DNA of 24,242 nucleotides, taken from the NCBI GenBank assembly GCA_937888615.1, contig CALABZ010000098.1, forward strand, positions 1 to 24,242, read 5' to 3'. Shown piece by piece: positions 14,632-23,581 of the stretch. Every line of letters begins with the position of its first letter. Positions within the stretch are counted from its first letter, which is position 1. The position numbers were made by a program, and so were the translations under genes. Below the pieces are notes generated by a model. That model ran no database searches. It was not told the DNA's origin and saw only the letters and a list, made by a program, of their open reading frames with translations. The DNA is from an uncultured Lentisphaeria bacterium (GTDB lineage Bacteria; Verrucomicrobiota; Lentisphaeria; Victivallales; Victivallaceae).

Positions 14632-14907
14632 TCAGCCCTTGTTGTGATAAATGCGCGGAATAATCACAGGAATTTCATCGCCAGTTGCGATAAAATCCCC
14701 TTGTTCAGTCACCACTACTTTCCTGTATGTTCCACGACCAGCGCCATACTCTGGAACCACTGTCAGCATCCCTAACTCAACATTGCCGCCACCATTACTG
14801 CAGCAGCATTGCTTCAATGGCTCACCTTCCATGTTGCAACAGCGTTTGAGTTCCCCGGTTTCCGGATCGCAGGATAGCGAATAACTGATTTGTGTACTTT
14901 CTGACAT
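14632..14907 (-). CDS. Small cysteine-rich hypothetical protein
   Basis: This 91-aa protein is not recognised. Six cysteines lie in residues 13-36 as C, CC and CCC (ELKRCCNMEGEPLKQCCCSN), followed by Gly-rich sequence and a beta-type C-terminal half (YRKVVVTEQGDFIATGDEIP). There is no signal peptide. Adjacent cysteine pairs and triplets suggest metal binding, lipid attachment or disulphide crosslinking; none can be chosen from sequence. AAAGGAA nine bases before the ATG supports translation. A CSSCC motif also occurs at residues 290-294 of the downstream RHS protein, which may hint at a shared assembly. It is divergent from the 159-aa pair and RHS gene. Confidence 0.55.
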   Translation of the reverse strand: MSESTQISYSLSCDPETGELKRCCNMEGEPLKQCCCSNGGGNVELGMLTVVPEYGAGRGTYRKVVVTEQGDFIATGDEIPVIIPRIYHNKG

Positions 14908-15233
14908 AATTGGTTCCTTTCATTGATGATCTGTTTTTAATAATCTGATTGATCCCCAAAAAGCTGGAATGCTCTTTATTTATATGGCAAAAGTGTCAAC
15001 ATAAATTCAGATACTTAGCCGAAAATCAGGATCATTCGAAAAATCAAAGGAAAAATAGAATATTTGGGAATCTTTCCCATTAATATGAAATTACTTCCGA
15101 ACTTTTATTTATATTGGAAACGAGGCATTATTTTTTATTCATGTTGACATTTCATATCTTTTAAAAGGGATGATGTCACAACTTGTCCGCCCACGAATTA
15201 TTCAAGTTGAAAACTAATTAAGGATAATCATTT
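14908..15233. promoter_or_regulatory. AT-rich divergent intergenic region with TTGACA sites
   Basis: This 326-base gap lies between divergent genes. It holds TGTCAA on the + strand (14994-14999; minus-strand TTGACA followed by TATAAA nine bases on) and TTGACA on the + strand (15144-15149, with TTAAAA 11 bases on). Both sit in a GTTGACA context like the sites upstream of the RCC1 gene. No canonical 17-base-spaced promoter, RNA gene or additional ORF was seen. Confidence 0.35.
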
Positions 15234-15713
15234 ATGGAAGTTCCAAAACTACAAGAAAAATCAAAAACACTCAGGATCAAGACCGGGCATTGCCTTCTAA
15301 ACCGTCTTTCCGGAAAAGACAAATCACTCATCATAAAAGACATGGGAAATGCAACCTATGCCTCGGACAATCCCGCCGAACACACAGGTCCGTACATCGA
15401 TTTGGCGCTTCAGTTTAATATACACGACGAAGTTAACGAGGTTTTTGCATTTAAAAATGATGAGAATAATTCCCGTAAACGCCTGCGAACCAATGCCTCA
15501 AATTGCCTCCTGCGGATCTCAGAAACGGATGCTGGATGTAAAATGACGAAATTGGAGCTGGTACCGCGTTCATTGCTGGTCGCAATGTCCGGGGGGAAAA
15601 AACTGGAGTGGTTTTCGTTCAACGAAAACTCGGACAAGGCTGCCGTCGAGAATAAAGCCAAAACATGGCAATGGGCCAAGATTGCGGAATGCAATTGCGA
15701 AAATTCAATTTGA
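15234..15713 (+). CDS. Hypothetical protein, first of a paralogous 159-aa pair
   Basis: This 159-aa protein without signal peptide or membrane helix matches no family I recognise. It is a distant paralogue of the next gene, which has exactly the same length. PAEHTGPYIDLALQFNIHDEV aligns with PEEGSGLPVDLSLNFELHESL, a LLVAMSGGKKLEWFSF segment with VLVVNEEGNLEWLEV, and the ending WQWAKIAECNCEN with WYWYHIGTCAN. This copy is more basic. AAGGA lies about nine bases before the start. The two genes are 16 bases apart and lead directly into the RHS gene, so one transcript is likely. Chaperone, adaptor or structural roles for RHS loading or assembly are possible but only inferred from position. Confidence 0.6.
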   Translation: MEVPKLQEKSKTLRIKTGHCLLNRLSGKDKSLIIKDMGNATYASDNPAEHTGPYIDLALQFNIHDEVNEVFAFKNDENNSRKRLRTNASNCLLRISETDAGCKMTKLELVPRSLLVAMSGGKKLEWFSFNENSDKAAVENKAKTWQWAKIAECNCENSI

Positions 15714-15729
15714 AAATCAGGAGGAAAAA

Positions 15730-16209
15730 ATGTCAGACAATAATATGAACGAAAATCAGGGTGGATTCAGCGTCAATGCCTCATATCCCTTTGTAAACGA
15801 GATCATCAGTACGGACAGTTCTGTCAATATTACCAATCCCGAGGAGGGTTCCGGACTTCCTGTCGATTTGAGTCTCAACTTCGAACTTCATGAATCCCTG
15901 ACCGATGTGCTGGAGTATGTCACCATCGTTGACGCAGAAGGCGATGGAACGGGAACCACAGAAGATCCGACCAGGTATCTGAAACTTAAATCGACCTCCA
16001 ATTCCCCGATTCCCCCCGGCGTTCTCTGTGTCCGGGACAACAAAATGCAGGTGCTCCAGCAACCGGAAGCTCCCGCCGTGCTGGTCGTCAACGAGGAGGG
16101 TAATCTGGAATGGCTTGAAGTTCCGGTTTGTGAGAATGGCGATGACTATGCCCTCGGCACTTACAATGGCTGTTGGTATTGGTATCATATCGGAACGTGT
16201 GCCAACTGA
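15730..16209 (+). CDS. Hypothetical protein, second of the paralogous 159-aa pair
   Basis: This is a 159-aa, strongly acidic protein with no recognised domain, signal peptide or membrane helix. It shares three blocks with the preceding gene product and ends in an aromatic/cysteine patch (YNGCWYWYHIGTCAN). The start at 15730 is fixed by AGGAGG at 15719-15724; an in-frame ATG at 15682 lies inside the upstream gene. Fifty-two bases separate it from the RHS gene, whose own AAGGA lies in that gap. In known RHS loci, small upstream genes often encode loading chaperones or adaptors. Whether this pair does so here is inference, and the acidic/basic contrast between the copies suggests they may form a complex. 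Confidence 0.62.
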   Translation: MSDNNMNENQGGFSVNASYPFVNEIISTDSSVNITNPEEGSGLPVDLSLNFELHESLTDVLEYVTIVDAEGDGTGTTEDPTRYLKLKSTSNSPIPPGVLCVRDNKMQVLQQPEAPAVLVVNEEGNLEWLEVPVCENGDDYALGTYNGCWYWYHIGTCAN

Positions 16210-16261
16210 CAAAGAATGGCAAACAACGGATAAAACGATTATTATATACAAGGACTGATAT

Positions 16262-19200
16262 ATGTCATCTGCAAATATTCCTCTTATCAACAAAAACACA
16301 CCGCCGCTCAACGCGCACCTGGCCAAACCATATAACAAACTGATCGAGGGCTGCTGGAACCGGGGCTTCGGCCTTGAACTTAACCAGAAAGGACAGGACA
16401 GCGAAATCCTGCAAAACGATCTGAACCTGATTCGCGACGCCATAAAAACCGCCGCCGAAACCTTGTTCATTGATCCGAAAAAGCTTGGTCAGGAGAATCT
16501 TTCCTCTGTTGTGGGTGTTGAGATTAATAAAGGAAAAGGTTTCGTGCTCATGCCCGGCAAATATACAAGTACCAAACAAACCGTCTACCGGTCGGAAACC
16601 GCTGGTGAAACGGAAAATGAGACAATTCCTGTGCTATGGGAGCATTTTGAGGATCTGGCAGGAATACTGAATACACTCACCCACCGAAAATGCGATTTCA
16701 ACTTGCTCATGACAGTAAACAAGGACGAATTGCACCTCGCAGCCAATTTCGAACAGGGAGTTGAGGAAGGAACACCGGAACACTCCGTCTTGTACGATGC
16801 GACAAAAGGCATCCGGGAAGAAAATTGGTCCGTGAATTACAAGGTGAACGAACCCGAAAACTTGCCGCAAGAACCACAGAAACTTTATTATGCAAAGCTC
16901 CAGACGGATGGAACGTGGGAACCCTGGCGAGAAGCTGACTGCAGTAGCGGGCTGACAATCTCCATTGAAAAAATTGCGGCTGAAGCCATGATATATTCCT
17001 CTCTCGAAGCCCTCAACTGGGAAGAACACTATACCATTCAGCCCGCCTATCTGATTAACGCCGAAGTCAAACTCGAACAACCCCAGGTGACTCAGGATCA
17101 ATTATCGAACGGCGTCGCCAAGGTGGGTTGTTCCTCTTGTTGTACACTGAACAAAAACCCGGCGGCGCTCCTTCAGGATGTCATGTCTCTCTTCCAGGGA
17201 CAACGAGCAACCCTGTTGACCGTCTCAATGGGGACCGGCAATGAACTGCAGATCGCCCATTTCATGACCACCTACAATTATGCGGGGGCCACCTATGGTC
17301 AATACAACTGCAATACCGCATTCGAAAAAAGCTACGAGGGAGAGGGCGACGACGGACAGGGAAACCGTGCCTCGTGGAAATTCCATTACCTTCGACGCCC
17401 GTCCGGAGCGCTGATTCCATTCTTCTGGCAAAATAACGTTGGGGTTCCCCTGAACAACTATCAATACCGTATCCGTGAAAACGGCGACGAATTGCAGATC
17501 AAGTTCGAAGACGGCGTGACTCAGATTTTCAACAACTCCACGCTGACAAGATGCGAATACACCGATGGTTCCGAGCACAAAACCATGAACCTCCCCGGCC
17601 TGGGCGTAGAATACAGCGTCGACGGTGATTTTTATACCTTCAGTTGCGTCAATATTCAGGAAACGACCGAGTTAACCATTTACGATTCGTTAAAGACATA
17701 TCCATTCGCTTATCTATATGTTCCCGCTGCACAACTCTTTGCCGCCAGACTGGCGTCAGTCATGCAGACAGTCGATTCCGTTGAAACTGATATTGTCAGC
17801 AGGATCACCAGCAGTTCAGACTTCGCCGATACGGAAGGCTACGATTTCTCGGTATTTTTCCCGGCCGAAACCATGCCCGATTTCGGCGAGCCCGACGGCT
17901 GTACGACGGAAGATATCTTCAATCAGCAGGATATCCTCATGGCCAAATACATCGAACTTCGCTACGGTGACAACCGGATGCGCGGCTATTGGCGCAAACT
18001 GGATGCCGGACTGATGCCCTCCGAACTGGTTATATTTGAACGGACGCCAGCCGCACTCAATGAATTTCTGGAAATAAAAACCGACATTAAGTTCGACAGC
18101 CGCGGCGAACGCCATAAAAGCATCCGCCATACGTTGAAAAAACGCTTCAATCTCGTTGAGGAAACCATCGCCGAATACCGCAACTATGGCACAGTCGACC
18201 AACAGGAAGCCCTATACCAATATAATGAAGATATTACCTCATCCACTTACGGACAACTCCTCTCCAGTACTGGGTTTGATGGCTCCTGGACCCGTTATGA
18301 ATACGATGCGGCGGGACGTATCGTCAAAGAAGCAACGCCCTTTGCAGATTCTCCGTTTGAGGCGCCGGACGACCAGTGCCGCATCACACTGTATAATTAC
18401 GATTTGTTACGGCAGGATGAAAACGTAATCGAGGAGGACAATCGTCCTCGAACGATCATCAGCAAAACGCTCGGCGTGGAAACCGGCCGTACGTACTATC
18501 TCTTTTTTGAACATGAATCCTGGGTAGTCACAGCCACAACGCCAGGCGCGGCCTGGGATGCACCGGAAAATCGGATCAGCAAAGAATACGCATATCCGGA
18601 CGGCGAATTCGCCGGACGGCATTGGAAAACCGAAAACGCCGATGGCTCCGGTTCCATTACCACCTACGCCAGTAATGAAGCCAATGAATGGATCACCACT
18701 GTTTCGAGTGGCTTCCTGCCAGACTACGGCACCAGGGAAATCGCCATTCAGGACCATCGCGGCAACACTGTTTCGCGTGAAACTTACGACCTTGAATCCG
18801 GATTGCTGACCGGCGGCACGGTCTACACCTATGACAACTACGGCCGGGTGCTTACCGAAACCACGGTTGACGGCGACTTTACCGCCACGGAATACAACTG
18901 CTGCGGACCGCGTTTCGTCACCGCGCCGGACGGCTCCGTCACGGAATACGGCTACGATGCGTTCGACCGCCAGGTGTTCACCACGGCGGCGGGACTCACC
19001 ACCATACAGGCTTACGATGCCGACGATAACGTCGTGGAATCGGTGCTGGTCGGCAGGGAGGACGGCGAACTCGTCACCCGTTACGAATACGACGCCGACG
19101 GCGAACTCATCCGCGAAATCAATCCCGCCGGAGCCGAAACGCTCCACGAAAACGGCAGGAATTATTCGAAAATCACCGACGCCCTCGGCGGCACGCAGAT

Positions 19201-22200
19201 TACCGAACGCTATCTGGACGGCTCCACCAAAAGCCTCACCGGCACCGCGGTGTACCCGCGCTCCTACAGATACGGCGTCGAGAACGGCGAACTTTACACG
19301 CTCGAATGCGCCGCCGGCGAAGAACAGCGCCGCACCTACACCGACTTCCTCGGCCGCCAGTACAAAACCGTCTACCCCGACGGCTACACCGAAACGACCG
19401 TTTACGACGACAAGGGGCGCGTCAGCCACACGATGAATTCGCTTGGCGCCCGCACCCTGAACGTCTACGACGAATCTACCGGCGAACTCAAATACAACGT
19501 GGTCAAACGTCTCGAAAGCACCAACGACATCGATTGGGAAAATGACACCGTCACCGAATATGAAAACGGTTACGCCGAATACGAAACCCTTGTTGTCAAT
19601 TACAGCAAAACGTATATTCACAGCGACAGTACCCGGACGGAAATTTCCAGTTCCATGTCCGCCCGTGGCGGCAAAAAATCCTGGCAGACCGGCAAAGGCC
19701 GGACAAACATCACCGAAATCCTCTACCTCGGCAACGGCGCGGTACAGCAAAAAATCACCGATTTCAACGGCATAACCTTGACAAATGAAACGTCGAATGG
19801 TATGCTAATGACGAGCAGTCACGACGTGCTGGGCCAGACCTCGTATGCATACGACGAGTTCAACCGGCAGACCGGCAGTGACCATGAGGAGAACGGAGTG
19901 ATGGTGAGTGTCCGCAGAACGTTGAATACACAGGGTAACCCCTTGACGGTGACGCAGTCCGCCGACGGCTCCTCGCGTACCGCTTCCTATTCCTACGATC
20001 TGCTCGGACGCACAACCGCCGAAACCACCCCGGAAAACATCACCACGACCTATGTTTATACCCCGCAGGGACAGGTTTCCGGCATGGAGGGCGGCGTTTA
20101 CCGCCAACAGTACTTCTACGACGACCGGGGACAGCTCGAACACCTGGTCACGTATCAGGATCAGAACACCCCGCAAGCGACGACGTTCAGCTACGACAGC
20201 CGGGGCAACATGATCGAAAAGACATACGCCGACAATGCCCATGAGCGTTATTCCTATCGCGGCGACGGCAAAGTCACCTCGTACACCAAAAGCGACGGCC
20301 AGGTCCACAGCTACAGCTACGACCTGACCGGTCAACTGACCGGCGTCGACAGTGGTTCGGAACTCAATCGCGACTATGAGTACGACATGCTGGGACGATT
20401 GGTCAAAATCACCGACCATACCGGCGAATATGCCCTCGAATACGATGCTTACGGCAATCAGACAGCGGAAACTTTCCCGGTGACCGAAGGGGTTCGCGTG
20501 GGCAGAACCTACGACGCCAATCAGCGACTGACGGCCCTGACCCTGAATGAATCCACGCTGGTGAGCTACGCCTATGATGCGGACGGTCATCTGTCCACCA
20601 TCGACAACGGCAGCGCCACGCTTTATTACGAGTACCTGGCCGGCACGGACCAGATCGAGTCGCGCACCTGGAGCAATCGTCAGGCCGAACCGTTCCTGAC
20701 CATGACCCACAGCTACGACCGGTATTCCCGCCTGACCGGCGTCACCGCCAACGGCCGCCGCCAGATCGGCTACACGCTGAATGACGACGACCGGCGCATG
20801 ACCGCCGAACTCGCCGATAACACCGTTTGGAGCTACAGTTATGACGGGCTGAATCAGTTGACCGGGGCGGTTCGCCGGGACGAAACCGAAACCGCGGTCA
20901 ATTCGATGACCTATGCCTACGACCAGATCGGCAACCGCCTCGAATCCGAGGAGGACGGCGCCTCCGCCGCCTACGCCGCGAACCTGCTGAACCAGTATAC
21001 GCAAGTCAATGAGACGGAATGCATCTATGATGCCAACGGCAACATGCTGACAAACCTCGGCTGGACCTACACCTGGAACACCGAAAACCGTCTGACCGCC
21101 GCCGAAAAAGACAACATCAGTGTGGAATTCGACTACGACTATATGGGCCGTCGCGCCATGAAAAAAGTCTATCAGAACAATATTCTGACCAGACACGAAA
21201 AATACGTCTACAACGGTTTCAAACTGATTGCGATCTACGACGGCTTGAACGCCGACGCCCGGACGCATAGTTTCGTCTGGCAGCCGGTGGATTTGGATGT
21301 TCCGCTCTGCATGACGCACGGCGGAGCCGAATACTATCACCTGACCGACGGCAACAAAAACGTCACCGAGCTGACCGACGCCTCCGGCGAAACCGTTGAG
21401 CTTTATCAGTACGGTCCATTCGGCCAGATTCTGACCGAAAACAGTCAAATCAACCCGTTCCAGTTCAGCAGTGAGTTCCGCGACCCCGAAACCGCCCTGA
21501 TCTACTACAACTACCGTTATTACGATCCCACTCTCGGCCGCTGGACCAAGCGCGACCCCATCGAGGAACAAGATGACATTAACTTGTACAGAATAGTCAA
21601 AAATGAATTAATCAACTTTTGGGATACTTTAGGAAATTCAAGGTTATCAACAGATATCTCACTTGGTAAAAAAATCGCTGCGATATTAGCGATGAGAATA
21701 TGGCGTCTGGCATCAATGTTGTTATTCGGCTTATTTCTTAACCATTTATCTAAAAACAAAGTATACGACTTAGAGGATGTGGATAATGAATTAGCCTCTT
21801 CGATACCGGATTATATTATAAGAAAAAGATTGGTTGAGATAATAAATGAATCATATTTGACTGAATCTTGGAGGAAAATAGTTTTCCCTCGCGCAAATAT
21901 TGCAAATTACCACGACGATGGTTATTTAACACATCCCAAAAAAATAGTCGGAGACGCAGGAACTTGGCTAAATCGTTCCTCTTGGGTATTCCTTTATGGA
22001 ACATTTGAAGCAAGGTGCAAAAACGGCAAGGCTGAATGGCGAAATGTAAAACTCTACTACAAATGGCATGATCAAATTGATGCACTGACGATAGAAGAAG
22101 CGAAAGCATATGGCAATTTTGATGGGACTACAGATTCTGCATATGCAGCTATAGTAGAAGCTGGTTTTGATTTTATTGAAGGGCCATTAGGGATTGATTT

Positions 22201-22276
22201 TCATGTTATTATTAAAGGACGAAGCTTTATAACAATTTCAGATGATTTGATTAGGCCTTTCGATAGAAAAAAATAA
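16262..22276 (+). CDS. RHS/YD-repeat polymorphic toxin-like giant protein with swapped C-terminal tip
   Basis: This is a 2004-aa protein. Residues 1 to about 340 are an unrecognised N-terminal domain without signal peptide (CSSCC at 290-294). A beta-rich region follows to about 670, then YD repeats from about 679 to 1760 (EYDAAGRI, YTYDNYGRV, YSYDLLGRT, YEYDMLGRL and many more), which form a shell around cargo in known RHS proteins. The core ends with YYNYRYYDPTLGRWTKRDPI (DP at 1765-1766). The usual GGxN and DPxG that follow appear as DDIN and DTLG. From about base 21570 the DNA turns AT-rich, and residues 1792-2004 are an unrecognised tip with a hydrophobic helix (1805-1826) and YYKWHDQID. 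This is the architecture of a contact or secreted toxin; the toxic activity is unknown. A small gene follows as candidate immunity. Confidence 0.9.
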   Translation: MSSANIPLINKNTPPLNAHLAKPYNKLIEGCWNRGFGLELNQKGQDSEILQNDLNLIRDAIKTAAETLFIDPKKLGQENLSSVVGVEINKGKGFVLMPGKYTSTKQTVYRSETAGETENETIPVLWEHFEDLAGILNTLTHRKCDFNLLMTVNKDELHLAANFEQGVEEGTPEHSVLYDATKGIREENWSVNYKVNEPENLPQEPQKLYYAKLQTDGTWEPWREADCSSGLTISIEKIAAEAMIYSSLEALNWEEHYTIQPAYLINAEVKLEQPQVTQDQLSNGVAKVGCSSCCTLNKNPAALLQDVMSLFQGQRATLLTVSMGTGNELQIAHFMTTYNYAGATYGQYNCNTAFEKSYEGEGDDGQGNRASWKFHYLRRPSGALIPFFWQNNVGVPLNNYQYRIRENGDELQIKFEDGVTQIFNNSTLTRCEYTDGSEHKTMNLPGLGVEYSVDGDFYTFSCVNIQETTELTIYDSLKTYPFAYLYVPAAQLFAARLASVMQTVDSVETDIVSRITSSSDFADTEGYDFSVFFPAETMPDFGEPDGCTTEDIFNQQDILMAKYIELRYGDNRMRGYWRKLDAGLMPSELVIFERTPAALNEFLEIKTDIKFDSRGERHKSIRHTLKKRFNLVEETIAEYRNYGTVDQQEALYQYNEDITSSTYGQLLSSTGFDGSWTRYEYDAAGRIVKEATPFADSPFEAPDDQCRITLYNYDLLRQDENVIEEDNRPRTIISKTLGVETGRTYYLFFEHESWVVTATTPGAAWDAPENRISKEYAYPDGEFAGRHWKTENADGSGSITTYASNEANEWITTVSSGFLPDYGTREIAIQDHRGNTVSRETYDLESGLLTGGTVYTYDNYGRVLTETTVDGDFTATEYNCCGPRFVTAPDGSVTEYGYDAFDRQVFTTAAGLTTIQAYDADDNVVESVLVGREDGELVTRYEYDADGELIREINPAGAETLHENGRNYSKITDALGGTQITERYLDGSTKSLTGTAVYPRSYRYGVENGELYTLECAAGEEQRRTYTDFLGRQYKTVYPDGYTETTVYDDKGRVSHTMNSLGARTLNVYDESTGELKYNVVKRLESTNDIDWENDTVTEYENGYAEYETLVVNYSKTYIHSDSTRTEISSSMSARGGKKSWQTGKGRTNITEILYLGNGAVQQKITDFNGITLTNETSNGMLMTSSHDVLGQTSYAYDEFNRQTGSDHEENGVMVSVRRTLNTQGNPLTVTQSADGSSRTASYSYDLLGRTTAETTPENITTTYVYTPQGQVSGMEGGVYRQQYFYDDRGQLEHLVTYQDQNTPQATTFSYDSRGNMIEKTYADNAHERYSYRGDGKVTSYTKSDGQVHSYSYDLTGQLTGVDSGSELNRDYEYDMLGRLVKITDHTGEYALEYDAYGNQTAETFPVTEGVRVGRTYDANQRLTALTLNESTLVSYAYDADGHLSTIDNGSATLYYEYLAGTDQIESRTWSNRQAEPFLTMTHSYDRYSRLTGVTANGRRQIGYTLNDDDRRMTAELADNTVWSYSYDGLNQLTGAVRRDETETAVNSMTYAYDQIGNRLESEEDGASAAYAANLLNQYTQVNETECIYDANGNMLTNLGWTYTWNTENRLTAAEKDNISVEFDYDYMGRRAMKKVYQNNILTRHEKYVYNGFKLIAIYDGLNADARTHSFVWQPVDLDVPLCMTHGGAEYYHLTDGNKNVTELTDASGETVELYQYGPFGQILTENSQINPFQFSSEFRDPETALIYYNYRYYDPTLGRWTKRDPIEEQDDINLYRIVKNELINFWDTLGNSRLSTDISLGKKIAAILAMRIWRLASMLLFGLFLNHLSKNKVYDLEDVDNELASSIPDYIIRKRLVEIINESYLTESWRKIVFPRANIANYHDDGYLTHPKKIVGDAGTWLNRSSWVFLYGTFEARCKNGKAEWRNVKLYYKWHDQIDALTIEEAKAYGNFDGTTDSAYAAIVEAGFDFIEGPLGIDFHVIIKGRSFITISDDLIRPFDRKK

Positions 22277-22306
22277 ACCTAATGTAGAATGAAAGGAATT
22301 TAAAAA

Positions 22307-22834
22307 ATGAAAATAAATAAATATTCTTTTTATTTAAAATATATAATTTCAGGAGTTATATTCTTTTTATTTCTAGTAATGATCTGGCCAAAGAAAATAC
22401 ATGGATATTCAGGAAATATAACAGAAATTCTACAAAATGTGAATCATTCAAGCAATCTGTTAAATTTTAAAAGCAGAGGGAAATTTTATTATACCTATAT
22501 CAGTAATTTTGATAGAAGCGAATATATACAGGCTTGGGGGTATATGCAACTGGAATCCATTAAAGTACTATCGACTAATTCATCTTTTCATTGTACGGAA
22601 ATTGAAGATTTTCAAGCATCTATTCCTATCAACAAAGGAATCCCCCACCACTTATCAGATTCATTAACTTTATCCCAGCAGGGTAGCGAGAACCCTGCTG
22701 CAAATTCTTATCTGACTGAGCGAGGAACCATCATTTATTTAGAATATAGTCACAATCGAGAAATAGTAAAATATGTTATTGTCAAAGAAAGTGGTTTTTT
22801 CTATTTACAATATAGTTACAGGGGATTTTTTTAA
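22307..22834 (+). CDS. Membrane-anchored small protein, candidate immunity protein
   Basis: This 175-aa protein lies 30 bases after the RHS gene with AAAGGAA before the ATG. One hydrophobic helix near the N-terminus (about 10-27, KYIISGVIFFLFLVMIW) and no lipobox suggest a membrane anchor or uncleaved signal. The rest (YYTYISNFDRSEYIQAWG, IIYLEYSHNREIVKYVIV) looks beta-rich and periplasmic. No family is recognised. It shares the AT-rich composition of the RHS tip, so the tip and this gene were probably acquired together. Position directly behind a polymorphic toxin tip is where immunity genes lie, and a membrane location would fit protection at the envelope. The immunity role is inference. 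Its stop lies 21 bases before the repeat cluster. Confidence 0.6.
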   Translation: MKINKYSFYLKYIISGVIFFLFLVMIWPKKIHGYSGNITEILQNVNHSSNLLNFKSRGKFYYTYISNFDRSEYIQAWGYMQLESIKVLSTNSSFHCTEIEDFQASIPINKGIPHHLSDSLTLSQQGSENPAANSYLTERGTIIYLEYSHNREIVKYVIVKESGFFYLQYSYRGFF

Positions 22835-22854
22835 TCCCTCAACTCAGATTCCCC

Positions 22855-23078
22855 CAGATCGGGGTCCCAGATCGTCAGATCGGGGTCTGTCCCTATAAAA
22901 AAATAGCATATGAGCTTGAAATAGTCTACAGATCGGGGTCTGTCCCTATAAAAAATAGTCTACAGATCTACAGATCGGGGTCTGTCCCTATAAAAAATAG
23001 TCTACAGATCGGGGTCTGTCCCTATAAAAAATAGCTACAGATCGGGGTCTGTAGTACAGATCGGGGTCTGTCCCTATA
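22855..23078. repeat. Cluster of GATCGGGGTCTGTCCC repeats
   Basis: At least five full copies of a 22-bp unit (starting at 22876, 22929, 22971, 23005 and 23057) and several truncated ones (22855, 22963, 23038) lie head to tail, separated by short ATAAAAAATAG linkers. A copy at 22876 continues into the GCATATGAGCTTGAAATAG start of the miniature element and then breaks off, so units appear nested. The inverse form, TAGGGACAGACCCC, ends each element. Confidence 0.9.
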
Positions 23079-23241
23079 AAAAATAGCATATGAGCTTGAA
23101 ATAGCATGAAATAAGGATATTTTCTCTTCTTAAAATGATTTTTTGGTATATAAAAAATGAATTTAAGGAGAGAGTGAAATGCCAAGAAGAAGGCGAGGCT
23201 GGTTAAATGACACAAAAATATAGGGACAGACCCCAATATGA
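23057..23241 (+). mobile_element. RAYT-derived miniature element, copy 1
   Basis: This 185-bp unit is bounded by GGGGTCTGTCCCTA and its inverse TAGGGACAGACCCC. Between them lie an AT-rich leader, an AAGGAG site and the first codons of a REP-associated tyrosine transposase-like gene, which stops at once. It appears identical to 24058-24242. The structure suggests an internally deleted, non-autonomous derivative mobilised in trans; this is inference from family knowledge. Confidence 0.7.
23179..23223 (+). pseudogene. Truncated RAYT transposase start (copy 1)
   Basis: ATG follows a good AAGGAG and reads MPRRRRGWLNDTKI then stop. An MPRRxR start is typical of REP-associated Y1 transposases, and the stop TAG is made by the terminal TAGGGACAGACCCC repeat, so the body of the gene is missing. 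Confidence 0.6.
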
Positions 23242-23400
23242 AGGAGGCAAAACCAGGAACGACCTACCTCGTCGGGAAATATCATTTCTCTTAAAATCTA
23301 TTTTACTATATTATAAAACGATTTTAAGGTGCAGATAATGACATTTATAGAGCATCATCATGCACGAAATAAGCAAAAATACAGGGACAGACCCCAATAT
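23242..23400 (+). repeat. Diverged third element of the same kind
   Basis: A segment beginning near 23286 (TTTCTCTTAAAATC, then ATTTTAAGG) resembles the leader of the miniature element but is clearly older. It ends in CAGGGACAGACCCC at 23382-23395. A short ATG frame at 23333-23349 stops at once. The bases before it (23238-23285) are GC-richer and may be a fragment of another gene; no product could be assigned. Confidence 0.45.
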
Positions 23401-23466
23401 GAGGAACCCCAATATGAGGACCCCAATATGCAGACCCCAATATGCACAGGGACAGACCCCAATATG
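23391..23466. repeat. Tandem CCCCAATATG iterations
   Basis: CCCCAATATG occurs at 23392, 23407, 23421, 23435 and 23457, with spacings of 15, 14, 14 and 22. This is the outer end of the TAGGGACAGACCCC repeat, iterated in progressively trimmed forms, as if insertion or slippage happened repeatedly at the same end. Confidence 0.8.
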
Positions 23467-23581
23467 CAAAAATTTCAAATGACAAATATTTGCCTGTAGA
23501 ACGCTTCATTCAGCAAGCAAACATTTTTTAACTTACTAAGTAATAAATTGTTGTAATAAATTATAAATCTTGTATATTATA

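Noticed and set aside
15144..15174. Canonical sigma-70 promoter from TTGACA
   Set aside because: No acceptable -10 lies 16-18 bases downstream; it was kept only as part of the shared TTGACA motif.
18407..21571. Two long antisense frames opposite the RHS core
   Set aside because: They follow the YD-repeat codons in mirror form and show no domain or ribosome site that outweighs the RHS gene.
22822..22838. GGGATT/AATCCC hairpin at the end of the candidate immunity gene
   Set aside because: The stem is only six base pairs, made partly of the stop region, with no T-run after it, so it was not called a terminator.
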